Positions 34,967-44,361 of a stretch of DNA of 64,000 nucleotides are shown piece after piece (position 1 is the stretch's first letter; each line of letters opens with the position of its first letter). The notes under the pieces are model-generated. The model was not told the DNA's origin. It saw only the letters and a list, made by a program, of their open reading frames with translations, and ran no database searches. The stretch spans positions 51,015 to 115,014 of the forward strand of contig JBLWWK010000009.1 in NCBI GenBank assembly GCA_048267965.1. The letters run 5' to 3'. The stretch comes from GCA-2705995 sp048267965 (GTDB lineage: Bacteria > Bacteroidota > Bacteroidia > Flavobacteriales_G > Salibacteraceae). A program made the position numbers and the translations under genes.

Positions 34967-36299
34967 ACAATTTGCATTTAAAGTAGTGTTAAGGGTTTTG
35001 GTGTTAACAGCGTTAATCACTGCCTGCGTGGTGGCGAGTGTTCATTATCAAAAGGTGTTTACAGCTACTTTATTAGGTGTTTTGGCGTTGATTTCTGTAG
35101 TAGAACTAATTTATTATGTTAAACGAACTAATCGGGCGTTAACTAAATTTTTCACCGCTAACTTGTACGGTGATTCTACCATTCATTTTTCTGAGAACAA
35201 GCTGGGTAGTCAGTTTCCGGCTTTATTTAATTCTATGAATGAACTTACGCTTAAATGGAAGAAATCTAAGATTGAAAAAGAGTATCAGTACCGATTTTTC
35301 AATTTAATGGTTCAGCAAATCAATGTAGGAATTATAGCTTTAGATAGCGATGATAACATCTTGCAAATGAACCGAATGGCAGAAGAATTGTTAGGCATTC
35401 CTACACAGAAAAGTTGGAAAAGGATGGAAAAACTGGTTCCTGCTTTTACGCAATCTATTCAGTTTTCTACGCAATTCCCTACTCAATTAGTAAAGTGTAC
35501 GGTAGGAACCGATCCCGTCAGTTTTAAAGTAACATTGGCAAAAATAGAAGTGGAAGCTTCGTTTTATTGGCTGCTTTCTATTCAAGATATCAAGCAAGAA
35601 TTGCAATCAGAAGAGATTGAAGCGTGGCATAAGTTGATTCGAGTGCTTACCCATGAAATTGTGAACAGTATTACGCCTATCTATTCGCTTTCAGAAACTA
35701 CTCGTTTGTTGCTTGAACAATGTTCAGAAGATGAAATGAATCAAGAAGAGATTAAAGAACAGTTGTTTAAATCGGTTCGAACCATTGAATCTCGTTCTCA
35801 AGGTTTATTGCGCTTTGTTCAAGACTACCGAAAAATTACCCAAGTTCCGCAAGCGCGATTAGAAGAAATTACACTTAGTGATTTAATTGCTCGAATTGTT
35901 ATTTTGATGCGACCAGAATTAGAGTCGCACGGTATTTCATTAAGAGCCGAAATTCAAAATTCAAAGTTAAACTTGCTCATCGATGCTCAGTTAATAGAAC
36001 AGGTTTTGATTAACTTAATTATCAATGCAAAAGATGCGGTAGAGAGTTTAGAAAATCCTGATATAAAAATAGTTACAAGCAGTAATTTAAAGCAATTTTT
36101 TATTGAAATAGTCGATAATGGAAAAGGAGTGGAGTTAGAAGATTTAGATCAGATTTACACTCCATTTTATACCACCAAAAAGAATGGAAATGGCATTGGT
36201 TTATCGCTTTCGAAAAACATCATGCGTATGCATAACGGTTCTATCCGTTATATGAGAAAAGGGGAAAATACCCATTTTATTTTAACGTTTCCACTTTAA
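34956..36299 (+). CDS. sensor histidine kinase partner (NtrY/AtoS-like)
   Basis: A 447-residue membrane kinase. Two N-terminal helices (about 7-27 and 31-50) have almost no loop between them, so sensing is probably cytoplasmic or within the membrane. A PAS-like region follows (VQQINVGIIALDSDDNILQMNRMAEELLGI), then the H-box LTHEIVNSITPIYSLSE, N-box INLIINAKDAVE, and G-boxes DNGKGVELED and GNGIGLSLSKNIM. It is the cognate partner of the overlapping response regulator. The signal is unknown; the target is probably the divergent efflux operon. Confidence 0.92.
   Translation: MIFKQFAFKVVLRVLVLTALITACVVASVHYQKVFTATLLGVLALISVVELIYYVKRTNRALTKFFTANLYGDSTIHFSENKLGSQFPALFNSMNELTLKWKKSKIEKEYQYRFFNLMVQQINVGIIALDSDDNILQMNRMAEELLGIPTQKSWKRMEKLVPAFTQSIQFSTQFPTQLVKCTVGTDPVSFKVTLAKIEVEASFYWLLSIQDIKQELQSEEIEAWHKLIRVLTHEIVNSITPIYSLSETTRLLLEQCSEDEMNQEEIKEQLFKSVRTIESRSQGLLRFVQDYRKITQVPQARLEEITLSDLIARIVILMRPELESHGISLRAEIQNSKLNLLIDAQLIEQVLINLIINAKDAVESLENPDIKIVTSSNLKQFFIEIVDNGKGVELEDLDQIYTPFYTTKKNGNGIGLSLSKNIMRMHNGSIRYMRKGENTHFILTFPL
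35500..35511 (+). repeat. perfect copy of the dispersed 12-mer CGGTAGGAACCG
   Basis: In the histidine kinase gene, read as Val-Gly-Thr. Confidence 0.85.
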
Positions 36300-36312
36300 A
36301 CAAGGTGAAATA

Positions 36313-36346
36313 AAAAAAGCCGATTGACATCTCAATCGGCTTTTTT
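36313..36346. terminator. bidirectional terminator between the kinase gene and clpC
   Basis: Stem AAAAAAGCCGATTGA / TCAATCGGCTTTTTT with loop CATC. It is the exact reverse complement of the 34-nt terminator at 13760-13793. Confidence 0.85.
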
Positions 36347-36367
36347 GTTGGTTTTTTTTGTCGAAAA

Positions 36368-39004
36368 TTATTCAGCATTTTCATCTTTTGATGAATCAGC
36401 GTCTTTTTCGTCAGACTTTGAAGCTTCGCCTAATTGCTTAGGTGCAGCGCCAAGAGCTTTTGTATTCTTAACAATATCTAATTGGATATCGTTTTTCTCT
36501 TTGTCGATTGTAACCGCAATTTTGTCGCCTTCGTCTAAATGACTTTGAATTATTTCTTCGGCAATGGTGTCTTCCAGGTACTTTTGGATGGCACGTTTAA
36601 GCGGTCGAGCACCGTATTGTTCGTCAAAGCCTTTATCTGCAATAAAATCTTTGGCTTCTTCGGTAAGTTCAATTTCGTAGCCAAGATCTTTAATGCGTGC
36701 AAAGAAATACTTTAGCTCGATGTCGATAATTCGGTGAATATCTTCTTTCTTTAACGAATTGAATAAGACAACATCGTCTATTCTGTTTAAGAACTCAGGA
36801 GCAAACGATTTTCTAAGTGCATTCTGGATAACGCCTTTAGCATTTTCTTCTGCGGCCGCTTCTTTAGCAGCTGTTCCGAACCCAACGCCCTGACCAAAAT
36901 CTTTCAATTGACGCGAACCAATGTTCGATGTCATTATTATTATGGTGTTTTTGAAATCGATTCTTCTCCCTAAACTATCGGTAACCATACCATCGTCTAA
37001 CACTTGAAGAAGCAAGTTGTAAACATCAGGGTGGGCTTTTTCGATTTCATCGAGCAGAATTACAGAATAAGGATGCCTGCGCACCTTTTCGGTTAACTGT
37101 CCGCCTTCTTCATAACCTACATATCCGGGAGGCGCTCCAATCAATCGAGAAACCGCAAATTTCTCCATGTATTCACTCATATCGATGCGAATCAGGTTGT
37201 CTTCCTTATCGAACAGGTAGCGCGTTAAAACTTTAGCTAATTGCGTTTTACCTACTCCAGTAGGCCCTAAGAAAATAAACGACCCAATAGGTTTATTCGG
37301 ATCCTTCAATCCCGCTCTATTTCTTTGAATTGCTTTAACTACTTTGTCTACAGCGTTGTCTTGTCCAATAACAGAACCTTTCAGTTCTTCCCGCATATTC
37401 CGCAGGCGTTCGCCTTCTTTTTGAGCAATACGTTGGGTAGGAACCCCAGTCATCATAGCTACTACTTCTGCTACATTTTCATCAGAAACCGTTTCACGAT
37501 GAAGTTTGGTTTGTTCTTCCCACTTGTTTTTCTCTTCTTCTAGCTGTTCGGTCAGCTTTCTTTCAGAATCTCTGAGTTTTGCCGCTTCTTCGTATTTCTG
37601 ACTGCGAACTACACGGTTCTTTTCTTCTTTTACCTCTTCGATTTTTTGCTCAATCTCGAGAATAATTTCAGGAACCTTGATATTGGTGATATGAACCCTC
37701 GAACCAGCTTCATCTAAAGCATCAATGGCTTTATCTGGCAAATGACGATCTGAGATGTAACGATTAGTCAGCGTAACACAAGCTTTAATAGCTTCAGGTG
37801 TGTAGGTTACGTTGTGATGCTCTTCGTATTTCTCTTTAATGTTGTTGAGAATCTGTTCTGTTTCTTCAGGTGAAGTAGGTTCTACCATTACCTTCTGAAA
37901 CCTTCTTTCTAACGCACCGTCTTTTTCAATGTGCTGTCTGTATTCGTCTAAAGTAGTAGCTCCAATACATTGAATTTCGCCACGCGCTAAGGCAGGTTTA
38001 AACATGTTAGAAGCATCGAGAGAGCCAGAAGCGCCACCAGCACCAATAATAGTGTGAATTTCATCGATGAAAAGAATCACTTCAGGAGACTTTTCTAATT
38101 CGTTCATCACGGCTTTCATGCGTTCTTCGAATTGACCACGGTATTTGGTTCCTGCTACAAGCGAAGCCAAATCAAGAGTGACTACTCGTTTGTTAAATAA
38201 AACGCGCGATACCTTTTTGTGAACAATTCTAAGTGCTAAGCCTTCTGCAATGGCTGATTTACCAACACCTGGTTCACCAATTAAGATGGGGTTGTTTTTC
38301 TTTCTACGGCTTAAGATTTGAGAAACCCTTTCGATTTCTTTTTCACGACCCACAATAGGGTCGAGTTTATCTTCTTCAGCCATTTTGGTTAAATCACGGC
38401 CAAAGTTATCTAATACCGGAGTTTTTGATTTAGAGTCGCCTCGTCTAGAAGATGGATTGCTGCCAGCGCCAGATCCACCGCCAAATTCTGAACGACCGCT
38501 ATTTTCATCGTCTGAAGTACTTCCCGGAATTTCTGAACGGGGAACTTCGTTAAAATCTTGATCGTTTAACATTTCTTCTAAGTCATTTTTTACTGAATCG
38601 TAATCTACTCCAAATTGCATAAGAGCACGAGTAGCCACATTGTTTTCGTCTTTTAAGATCGACAACAACAAGTGCTCGGTTCCTATGATAGAGCTTTTAA
38701 AAAGTTTAGCCTCTAAATAGGTGATTTTTAGCGTTTTTTCAGCTTGTTTCACTAACGGAATATTACCGAGATTGGCTCCTGCTTTTGAAGCACCTTCCAC
38801 ACGAACAGATTGCTCGATTATTTTGCGTAATTGCATTAAATCTACAGAGAGATTTTTGAGAATTCGAATGGCAACACCTTCACCTTCTCGTATAATACCT
38901 AGCAAAAAGTGTTCTGTTCCTATATAATCGTGCCCCAAACGCAATGCCTCTTCTCGGCTAAAAGAGATAACGTCTTTTACACGTGGGGAGAAATTTGCTT
39001 CCAT
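36368..39004 (-). CDS. clpC: ATP-dependent Clp protease ATP-binding subunit ClpC
   Basis: An 878-residue AAA+ unfoldase that feeds substrates to ClpP. It has two Clp N-terminal repeats (about 1-145), a flexible Gly/Ser-rich linker (about 150-195), a first AAA module with GEPGVGKSA, and a central UVR-type coiled coil (KYEEAAKLRDSERKLTEQLEEEKNKW). The second AAA module has GPTGVGKTQ and is followed by a D2-small domain. The C-terminal tail is acidic (KSDEKDADSSKDENAE). ClpC functions in protein quality control and regulated proteolysis. It is monocistronic and diverges from gyrA across a 266-bp spacer. Confidence 0.93.
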   Translation of the reverse strand: MEANFSPRVKDVISFSREEALRLGHDYIGTEHFLLGIIREGEGVAIRILKNLSVDLMQLRKIIEQSVRVEGASKAGANLGNIPLVKQAEKTLKITYLEAKLFKSSIIGTEHLLLSILKDENNVATRALMQFGVDYDSVKNDLEEMLNDQDFNEVPRSEIPGSTSDDENSGRSEFGGGSGAGSNPSSRRGDSKSKTPVLDNFGRDLTKMAEEDKLDPIVGREKEIERVSQILSRRKKNNPILIGEPGVGKSAIAEGLALRIVHKKVSRVLFNKRVVTLDLASLVAGTKYRGQFEERMKAVMNELEKSPEVILFIDEIHTIIGAGGASGSLDASNMFKPALARGEIQCIGATTLDEYRQHIEKDGALERRFQKVMVEPTSPEETEQILNNIKEKYEEHHNVTYTPEAIKACVTLTNRYISDRHLPDKAIDALDEAGSRVHITNIKVPEIILEIEQKIEEVKEEKNRVVRSQKYEEAAKLRDSERKLTEQLEEEKNKWEEQTKLHRETVSDENVAEVVAMMTGVPTQRIAQKEGERLRNMREELKGSVIGQDNAVDKVVKAIQRNRAGLKDPNKPIGSFIFLGPTGVGKTQLAKVLTRYLFDKEDNLIRIDMSEYMEKFAVSRLIGAPPGYVGYEEGGQLTEKVRRHPYSVILLDEIEKAHPDVYNLLLQVLDDGMVTDSLGRRIDFKNTIIIMTSNIGSRQLKDFGQGVGFGTAAKEAAAEENAKGVIQNALRKSFAPEFLNRIDDVVLFNSLKKEDIHRIIDIELKYFFARIKDLGYEIELTEEAKDFIADKGFDEQYGARPLKRAIQKYLEDTIAEEIIQSHLDEGDKIAVTIDKEKNDIQLDIVKNTKALGAAPKQLGEASKSDEKDADSSKDENAE

Positions 39005-39270
39005 ATTTTTGGTTTCATTGATGTTGTAAACAAATAGAGGGGGAACAAGTTTATCTGGGCAAATTAGCTATTCTTCATAGCATGTCAAAATTATTATAGG
39101 TCGCCTCTCGTTAAATTCTTGATAACTGCTCCTTTTCAACAGATTTTTGTTAGTAATTCCCTTGTTTTAAAAGAGCTCTAGCCCAATGGAAAGCCCTATT
39201 TTCGAAAATCCTATTGGCGGTACTTTCAAATACCGTGCATATTTAGTTTTTAATCAAGCAATCAGACAAG

Positions 39271-41787
39271 ATGGCAGAGAATGAAAAGATAATTCCCGTA
39301 AATATTAACGATGAGATGAAATCTGCGTACATCGATTATTCGATGTCTGTGATTATTTCTCGTGCGTTACCCGATGTTCGGGATGGGTTGAAACCGGTGC
39401 ACCGAAGAGTGTTGTTTGGTATGATGGACCTTGGTCTGTATTCCAATAAAAGTTATAAGAAATCGGCTCGTATTGTTGGAGAGGTACTCGGTAAGTACCA
39501 CCCGCATGGTGATTCGTCTGTTTACGATACCATGGTACGAATGGCCCAACATTGGTCGTTGCGTTACCCTTTAGTAGATGGTCAAGGTAACTTTGGTTCT
39601 GTAGATGGTGATAGCCCAGCAGCAATGCGTTATACGGAGGCACGTCTTCGCAAAATTGCGGAAGAAATGCTGGCAGATATCGATAAAGAAACGGTAGACT
39701 TTTCGCTGAACTTCGATGATTCATTGAAGGAACCGACCGTATTACCCGCGCGAATTCCTAACTTACTCGTAAACGGTGCTTCTGGTATCGCAGTAGGTAT
39801 GGCTACCAATATGCCACCGCATAACCTTTCAGAAACAGTAGATGCTACTATTGCCTACATCGATAATAGAGATATTGAGGTAGAAGGCTTAATGGAGCAT
39901 ATTAAGGCTCCTGATTTTCCAACTGGAGGTACCATTTACGGTTACGATGGCGTAAAACAAGCTTTTGAAACGGGAAGAGGTAAAATTACCATGCGTGCAA
40001 AAGCGACTATTGAGCAAGCTGATAATGGCCGCGAAAAATTAGTGGTCACCGAAATTCCGTTCCAAGTTAACAAGGCAGAAATGATTGCCAAAACAGCAGA
40101 GCTGGTTAACGATAAAAAAATTGAAGGTATTTCAGATATCCGCGATGAATCGGATAGAAATGGTATGCGCATCGTTTACGAATTGCGTAAAGATGCCATC
40201 ACCAACGTGGTATTAAATAACCTTTATAAGTATACACAACTTCAAACTTCTTTTAGTGTTAACAACGTGGCTCTTGTAAAAGGAAGACCGCAAACACTTA
40301 ACCTAAAAGACCTGATTGCTTACTTTGTTGAGCATCGCCACGAAGTAGTAGTAAGAAGAACTGAATATGAATTGCGCAAAGCAAAAGAGCGTGCTCATAT
40401 TTTAGAAGGTTTACTAATTGCCCTCGATAACTTAGACGAAGTAATTAAGTTAATTAGAGCCAGTCAAACAGCAGAAATTGCCCGCGAAGGGTTAATGGAG
40501 AATTTCAAACTTTCAGAAATTCAAGCCAGAGCCATTCTCGATATGCGTTTACAGCGTTTAACTGGTTTAGAGCGCGATAAAATCAAGAATGAGTACGAAG
40601 AGTTAATGAAAACTATTGAGTACTTAGAAAGCGTGTTGGCAGATGAAGGTCTTCGAATGCAAATTATTAAAGACGAGCTTCTTGAAATTAAAGAGAAGTA
40701 CGGTGACGAAAGAAAAACCGAAATCGTTTATGCAGCAGAAGATTTCAGAGTAGAAGATATGATTCCGAACGAAGAGGTAGTTGTTACTATTTCACATCTT
40801 GGATACATTAAAAGAACACTTCTCAATGAGTACAAAACGCAAAGTAGAGGCGGACGAGGTTCTCGCGGTAGTTCGGCTAGAAACGAAGATTTCTTAGAAA
40901 GCTTGTTTGTTGCCCATACGCACAACTATCTGCTCATCTTTACCGAGAAAGGTAAATGTTTCTGGATGCGCGTTTTCGAAATTCCAGAAGGAACCAAGCA
41001 ATCGAAAGGTAGAGCCGTACAAAATATGTTGGCAATTGAACCAGACGATAAAATCTTGGCTTATATAAATGTTCCGGATCTTACCGATGAAGAATTCACC
41101 AACAATCATTTTATTATGATGTGCACTAAGCAAGGTGTGGTGAAGAAAACATCGTTAGACGCTTATTCTCGTCCACGTGCCAACGGAATTATTGCTATCA
41201 ACATTAAGGAAGGAGACGAGTTACTAGAAGCGAAATTAACCACTGGTAACAGCGAAATCTTAATGGCCTTGAGAAGCGGAAGAGCGATTCGATTTGAAGA
41301 AAGCAAAGTTCGCTCAATGGGTAGAACCGCCAGCGGTGTTCGTGGGGTAACGTTAGCTCATGACCAAGACGAAGTAGTAGGGATGGTTTGTGTAGACAAG
41401 CCAGACGAAACCATTTTGGTAGTGTCTGAAAGAGGATACGGAAAACGTACAGCCTTAGACGATTATAGAATCACCAACCGTGGTGGTAAAGGAGTGAAAA
41501 CAATGAGTATTTCTGAGAAAACAGGAGAACTTATTGCGATTAAGGCCGTTACCGATGAACACGATTTAATGATTATCAATAAAAACGGAATTACCATTCG
41601 TTTAGAAGTAGCTACTATTCGAGTAATGGGTCGTGCTACACAAGGGGTGAGATTAATTAATCTGAGACCGAAAGACGAAATAGCTGCTGTAGCTCGTGTT
41701 CCTAAAAGTGAAAACGAAGACGAAGAAGGAGTAGAGGGAGTAGAAGGTGAGAATGGCACAGAAAATGGAGAGTCACCAGTAGAATAA
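39271..41787 (+). CDS. gyrA: DNA gyrase subunit A
   Basis: An 838-residue type II topoisomerase subunit. The catalytic tyrosine is Y121 in AAMRYTEARL. The quinolone-resistance region HPHGDSSVYDTMVRMAQ keeps the sensitive residues S82 and D86 (E. coli S83, D87). The C-terminal domain has six beta-pinwheel blades and the GyrA box QSRGGRGSRG, which distinguishes it from ParC. The tail is acidic (EDEEGVEGVEGENGTENGESPVE). It is followed after 31 bp by a TPR protein gene. Confidence 0.95.
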   Translation: MAENEKIIPVNINDEMKSAYIDYSMSVIISRALPDVRDGLKPVHRRVLFGMMDLGLYSNKSYKKSARIVGEVLGKYHPHGDSSVYDTMVRMAQHWSLRYPLVDGQGNFGSVDGDSPAAMRYTEARLRKIAEEMLADIDKETVDFSLNFDDSLKEPTVLPARIPNLLVNGASGIAVGMATNMPPHNLSETVDATIAYIDNRDIEVEGLMEHIKAPDFPTGGTIYGYDGVKQAFETGRGKITMRAKATIEQADNGREKLVVTEIPFQVNKAEMIAKTAELVNDKKIEGISDIRDESDRNGMRIVYELRKDAITNVVLNNLYKYTQLQTSFSVNNVALVKGRPQTLNLKDLIAYFVEHRHEVVVRRTEYELRKAKERAHILEGLLIALDNLDEVIKLIRASQTAEIAREGLMENFKLSEIQARAILDMRLQRLTGLERDKIKNEYEELMKTIEYLESVLADEGLRMQIIKDELLEIKEKYGDERKTEIVYAAEDFRVEDMIPNEEVVVTISHLGYIKRTLLNEYKTQSRGGRGSRGSSARNEDFLESLFVAHTHNYLLIFTEKGKCFWMRVFEIPEGTKQSKGRAVQNMLAIEPDDKILAYINVPDLTDEEFTNNHFIMMCTKQGVVKKTSLDAYSRPRANGIIAINIKEGDELLEAKLTTGNSEILMALRSGRAIRFEESKVRSMGRTASGVRGVTLAHDQDEVVGMVCVDKPDETILVVSERGYGKRTALDDYRITNRGGKGVKTMSISEKTGELIAIKAVTDEHDLMIINKNGITIRLEVATIRVMGRATQGVRLINLRPKDEIAAVARVPKSENEDEEGVEGVEGENGTENGESPVE

Positions 41788-41818
41788 ATAGTAATTTCGC
41801 ACAAACTCATAATTTAAG

Positions 41819-42994
41819 ATGAAAAAAATACTGTTAGCAGCAACGTTAATTTTTGCGGTAGGAACCGGAATGGCGCAGAGCAACAAAGTTACTAGCGCGG
41901 GTAATTACTTAGGTTATTACTTGAAAGATCCAGGAAATTCAGGAGACCAGCTTTTATTGGCTAAAGACAATATAGACGCGGCCGTAGAGCATCCTAAAAC
42001 TGCAATGGCTCCTAAAACCCATGTTTATGCAGGTAAAATTTATCAGCGTTTGTTCCTAGCTGAAGGTGAGCAATTTCAAGCGTTTAAAAACGTAGAAATT
42101 CTCAAAAAATCGGTTGAAGCATTCAACTTTGCGTTAAAAAATGCAGATAGAAGAACAGATGTAAACGAAGTGAAAAGTTTACAAGGTTCTAATGCAGATT
42201 TAGCTTTTCAAAGTGGAATCAGCTACTACCAAAACAGAGATTTTGCTCAAGCTGCTGAATTGTTTAAAATGCGTGAAGAAATCATGAAAATGCATTTCGA
42301 TCGTATTGATACAATCTCAATCTTCAACGTTGGTTTATGTGCTGAGCAAACTGAAAATTATGATTTAGCTTTAGAGCAGTACCAAAAATGTGCTGAGCTA
42401 GGTTACAATGGTGGAGCTATGTATGCAAGCATTGCCAACATTCAACAAGAACAAGGTAATGTTGAAGCAGCTTTAGGTACCTTAAAAGAAGGTAGAGAGA
42501 AGTATCCTGACGAAGTGGCGTTGTTAACACAAGAAATCAATATCTTCTTAAAAGAAGGTAAAATTGATGAAGCGTTAACTAACTTAAACACGGCTATTGA
42601 GAAAGAACCAGAAAATGATTCTTACTATTTTGCTCGTGGTACTTTGTTCGACAAAAAAGGCGATCAAGAAAAAGCAATTGCAGATTACCAAAAAGCAATA
42701 GAAATCAATCCTGAAAACTTTGATGCCAACTACAACGTAGGTGCGATGTTTGTTAACCAAAGTGGAAAGATTGTTGAGCAAATGAATGCTGATTTAAACA
42801 TGGAGCAAGCTAAATACGAAAAGCTAAAAGCAGATTTAGATGCTCTTTACAAAAAGGCAATTCCTTACTTAGAAAAAGCGCATGAGCTGAATCCAGAAGA
42901 TAAAGCCACCATGCAAACGTTAGTTGAGCTTTATGTAAAGACCAACAGCAACGAAAAGTACAAAACGATGAAAGCTAAGTTACAGGGTAACTAA
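41819..42994 (+). CDS. exported TPR-repeat protein
   Basis: A 391-residue exported protein: signal peptide MKKILLAATLIFAVGTGMAQ, then tetratricopeptide repeats in two groups, the clearest being NDSYYFARGTLFDKKGDQEKAIADYQKAIEINPENFDANYNVGAMF. A charged coiled segment (MNADLNMEQAKYEKLKADLDALYKKA) and a final repeat follow. It probably acts as a periplasmic scaffold; no partner can be named. It sits behind gyrA, possibly co-transcribed, and ends at a hairpin terminator. The codons for AVGTG in the signal peptide are a perfect 12-mer of the dispersed element. Confidence 0.82.
   Translation: MKKILLAATLIFAVGTGMAQSNKVTSAGNYLGYYLKDPGNSGDQLLLAKDNIDAAVEHPKTAMAPKTHVYAGKIYQRLFLAEGEQFQAFKNVEILKKSVEAFNFALKNADRRTDVNEVKSLQGSNADLAFQSGISYYQNRDFAQAAELFKMREEIMKMHFDRIDTISIFNVGLCAEQTENYDLALEQYQKCAELGYNGGAMYASIANIQQEQGNVEAALGTLKEGREKYPDEVALLTQEINIFLKEGKIDEALTNLNTAIEKEPENDSYYFARGTLFDKKGDQEKAIADYQKAIEINPENFDANYNVGAMFVNQSGKIVEQMNADLNMEQAKYEKLKADLDALYKKAIPYLEKAHELNPEDKATMQTLVELYVKTNSNEKYKTMKAKLQGN
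41856..41867 (+). repeat. perfect copy of the dispersed 12-mer CGGTAGGAACCG
   Basis: In the signal-peptide codons of the TPR protein gene, read as Val-Gly-Thr. Confidence 0.85.
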
Positions 42995-43019
42995 GACTAG
43001 ATTTTATCGAAAAGATAGA

Positions 43020-43051
43020 AAAGCTGCATTTTAATAAGTGCAGCTTTTTTT
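43020..43051 (+). terminator. terminator after the TPR protein gene
   Basis: Stem AAAGCTGCA / TGCAGCTTT with a 10-nt loop, then a run of T. Confidence 0.75.
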
Positions 43052-43202
43052 GTGCCTAATAAGTTGTGATTACCAAAATTGGTGGGTGTTAAAATAAGTA
43101 TATCTAAAATGGTAGTTTTCCATCTTTTGATTGATTTTGAAATGTTAGAGGCTCAAATAGTGGGAACGATGAATGAGTAAGGTTTAGAGGATTTCTGAAA
43201 TA

Positions 43203-43219
43203 TATATTTAACATAATAT
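43203..43219 (+). repeat. 17-bp repeat, copy 1
   Basis: TATATTTAACATAATAT, identical to 43635-43651; both lie in the gene-free stretch, 432 bp apart. Confidence 0.6.
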
Positions 43220-43634
43220 TAATTATAATGTGAAATGTGAAAATCAAATGATTGGGACTGGATGTATTCTAATTCTCTTAAACGTAAATTATTAGCGATA
43301 TTGGCAAAACTTGCTCGAGCATTGCTATCCATCTAATCGAAACAGAATTAGCCGAGTTATTATATTAAATCTCTTAGTCTCTAACTTATAGATGTAAATT
43401 CATGTTAGAATTGTCTCTGTTGATCTATAGATTTAAAGATGGAAGATTTAACCCATCTATTCGGTAAACAACGAAATATTCCATCATTTTAGTGATTTTC
43501 TCTCCTTTTTGTGAACCTTTTTTATTTACTGATTTATAGTGAATTACCTCTATAATTCATCTTTTTAAAGTTTGTTATTCTAAGATGTATGCTATTAAGA
43601 ATGGGCGTTAATTATGACGCGCTGAAAATCAGCT

Positions 43635-43651
43635 TATATTTAACATAATAT
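43635..43651 (+). repeat. 17-bp repeat, copy 2
   Basis: Second exact copy of TATATTTAACATAATAT. Confidence 0.6.
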
Positions 43652-43867
43652 GAACTGCGGTTTTCTTTGCGTTTTCTGAATGAAATTTCTTCATGGCATG
43701 AATTTGTTTGACTTTAATGAATTTCGGTTTCTCTATTTTTTGATCTAATTCATACTTTATATTCATTCTAAAATCGCTTGAATACGTGTTCCTACTGAAA
43801 CAAATTAAAGCGTGAAGCTTCTTCTTTGCCGAAATTGTCGAATATTTGGCCACTTAAAATTTGTACG

Positions 43868-44206
43868 ATGAGTCAAGAAAATTTACCACCCTGTCCTGAA
43901 TGTAAATCACCACATACCTACCCTATGGATGCCTTATTGGTTTGCCCAGAATGTGGTTATGAATGGAATCCGGAAGATGCTATCAATGATGTAAATGTTG
44001 TTAGAGATAGCAATGGAAACGAGTTGCAAGATGGTGATTCTGTGGTGATTATTAAAAGTTTGCCTGTGAAAGGCATGCCCAAACCAATAAAACCAGGTAC
44101 CAAAGCAAAAAACATTCGACTTGTAGAAGGAGATCACAACATAGAATGTAAAGTAGATGGTTTTGGCTCAATGGCGCTAAAATCTGAATTTGTGAAAAAA
44201 GCGTAA
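43868..44206 (+). CDS. YjdM/PhnA-like zinc ribbon protein
   Basis: A 112-residue protein starting at ATG 43868 (MSQENLPPCPECKSP). The N-terminal zinc ribbon has two CPEC knuckles (CPECKSPHTYPMDALLVCPECGYEWNPED), followed by a small SH3-like beta domain (DGDSVVIIKSLPVKGMPKPIKPGTKAKNIRLVEGDHNIECKVDGFGSMALKSEFVKKA). This is the full-length family once named PhnA from its position near phosphonate genes, although a phosphonate role is not supported. It is a stand-alone gene after the long AT-rich gap. Confidence 0.9.
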   Translation: MSQENLPPCPECKSPHTYPMDALLVCPECGYEWNPEDAINDVNVVRDSNGNELQDGDSVVIIKSLPVKGMPKPIKPGTKAKNIRLVEGDHNIECKVDGFGSMALKSEFVKKA

Positions 44207-44361
44207 TAGCCACCTATTTACCAGTATTTATACGGAAGATTATTTTTTCTGACAACTGAATGGCCTGTAGAATCGTCATACTAGCGTAAAAATTTATTTG
44301 CTGTTTTCGTATTTTACGTAAATTGCTTGCATTATCACACTAATCGCTATTATTCAATTGT

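Larger units (their letters stand above)
42995..43867. other. AT-rich gene-free stretch
   Basis: 873 bp with a terminator at its left end and no convincing gene on either strand. Its base composition is visibly more AT-rich than the surroundings. A 17-bp sequence (TATATTTAACATAATAT) occurs twice, and a near copy of the dispersed element (GTTCCTACT, 43788-43796) lies near the right end. No tRNA or known small RNA was recognised. Confidence 0.6.

Noticed and set aside
39353..39724. 123-codon open frame antisense to gyrA
   Set aside because: It lies wholly opposite the conserved start of gyrA and has no promoter or recognisable protein features; it is a shadow of gyrA codon usage.
43629..43853. 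74-codon minus-strand frame in the AT-rich gap
   Set aside because: Lys- and Ile-rich with no domain, promoter or conserved feature; overlaps one of the 17-bp repeats.
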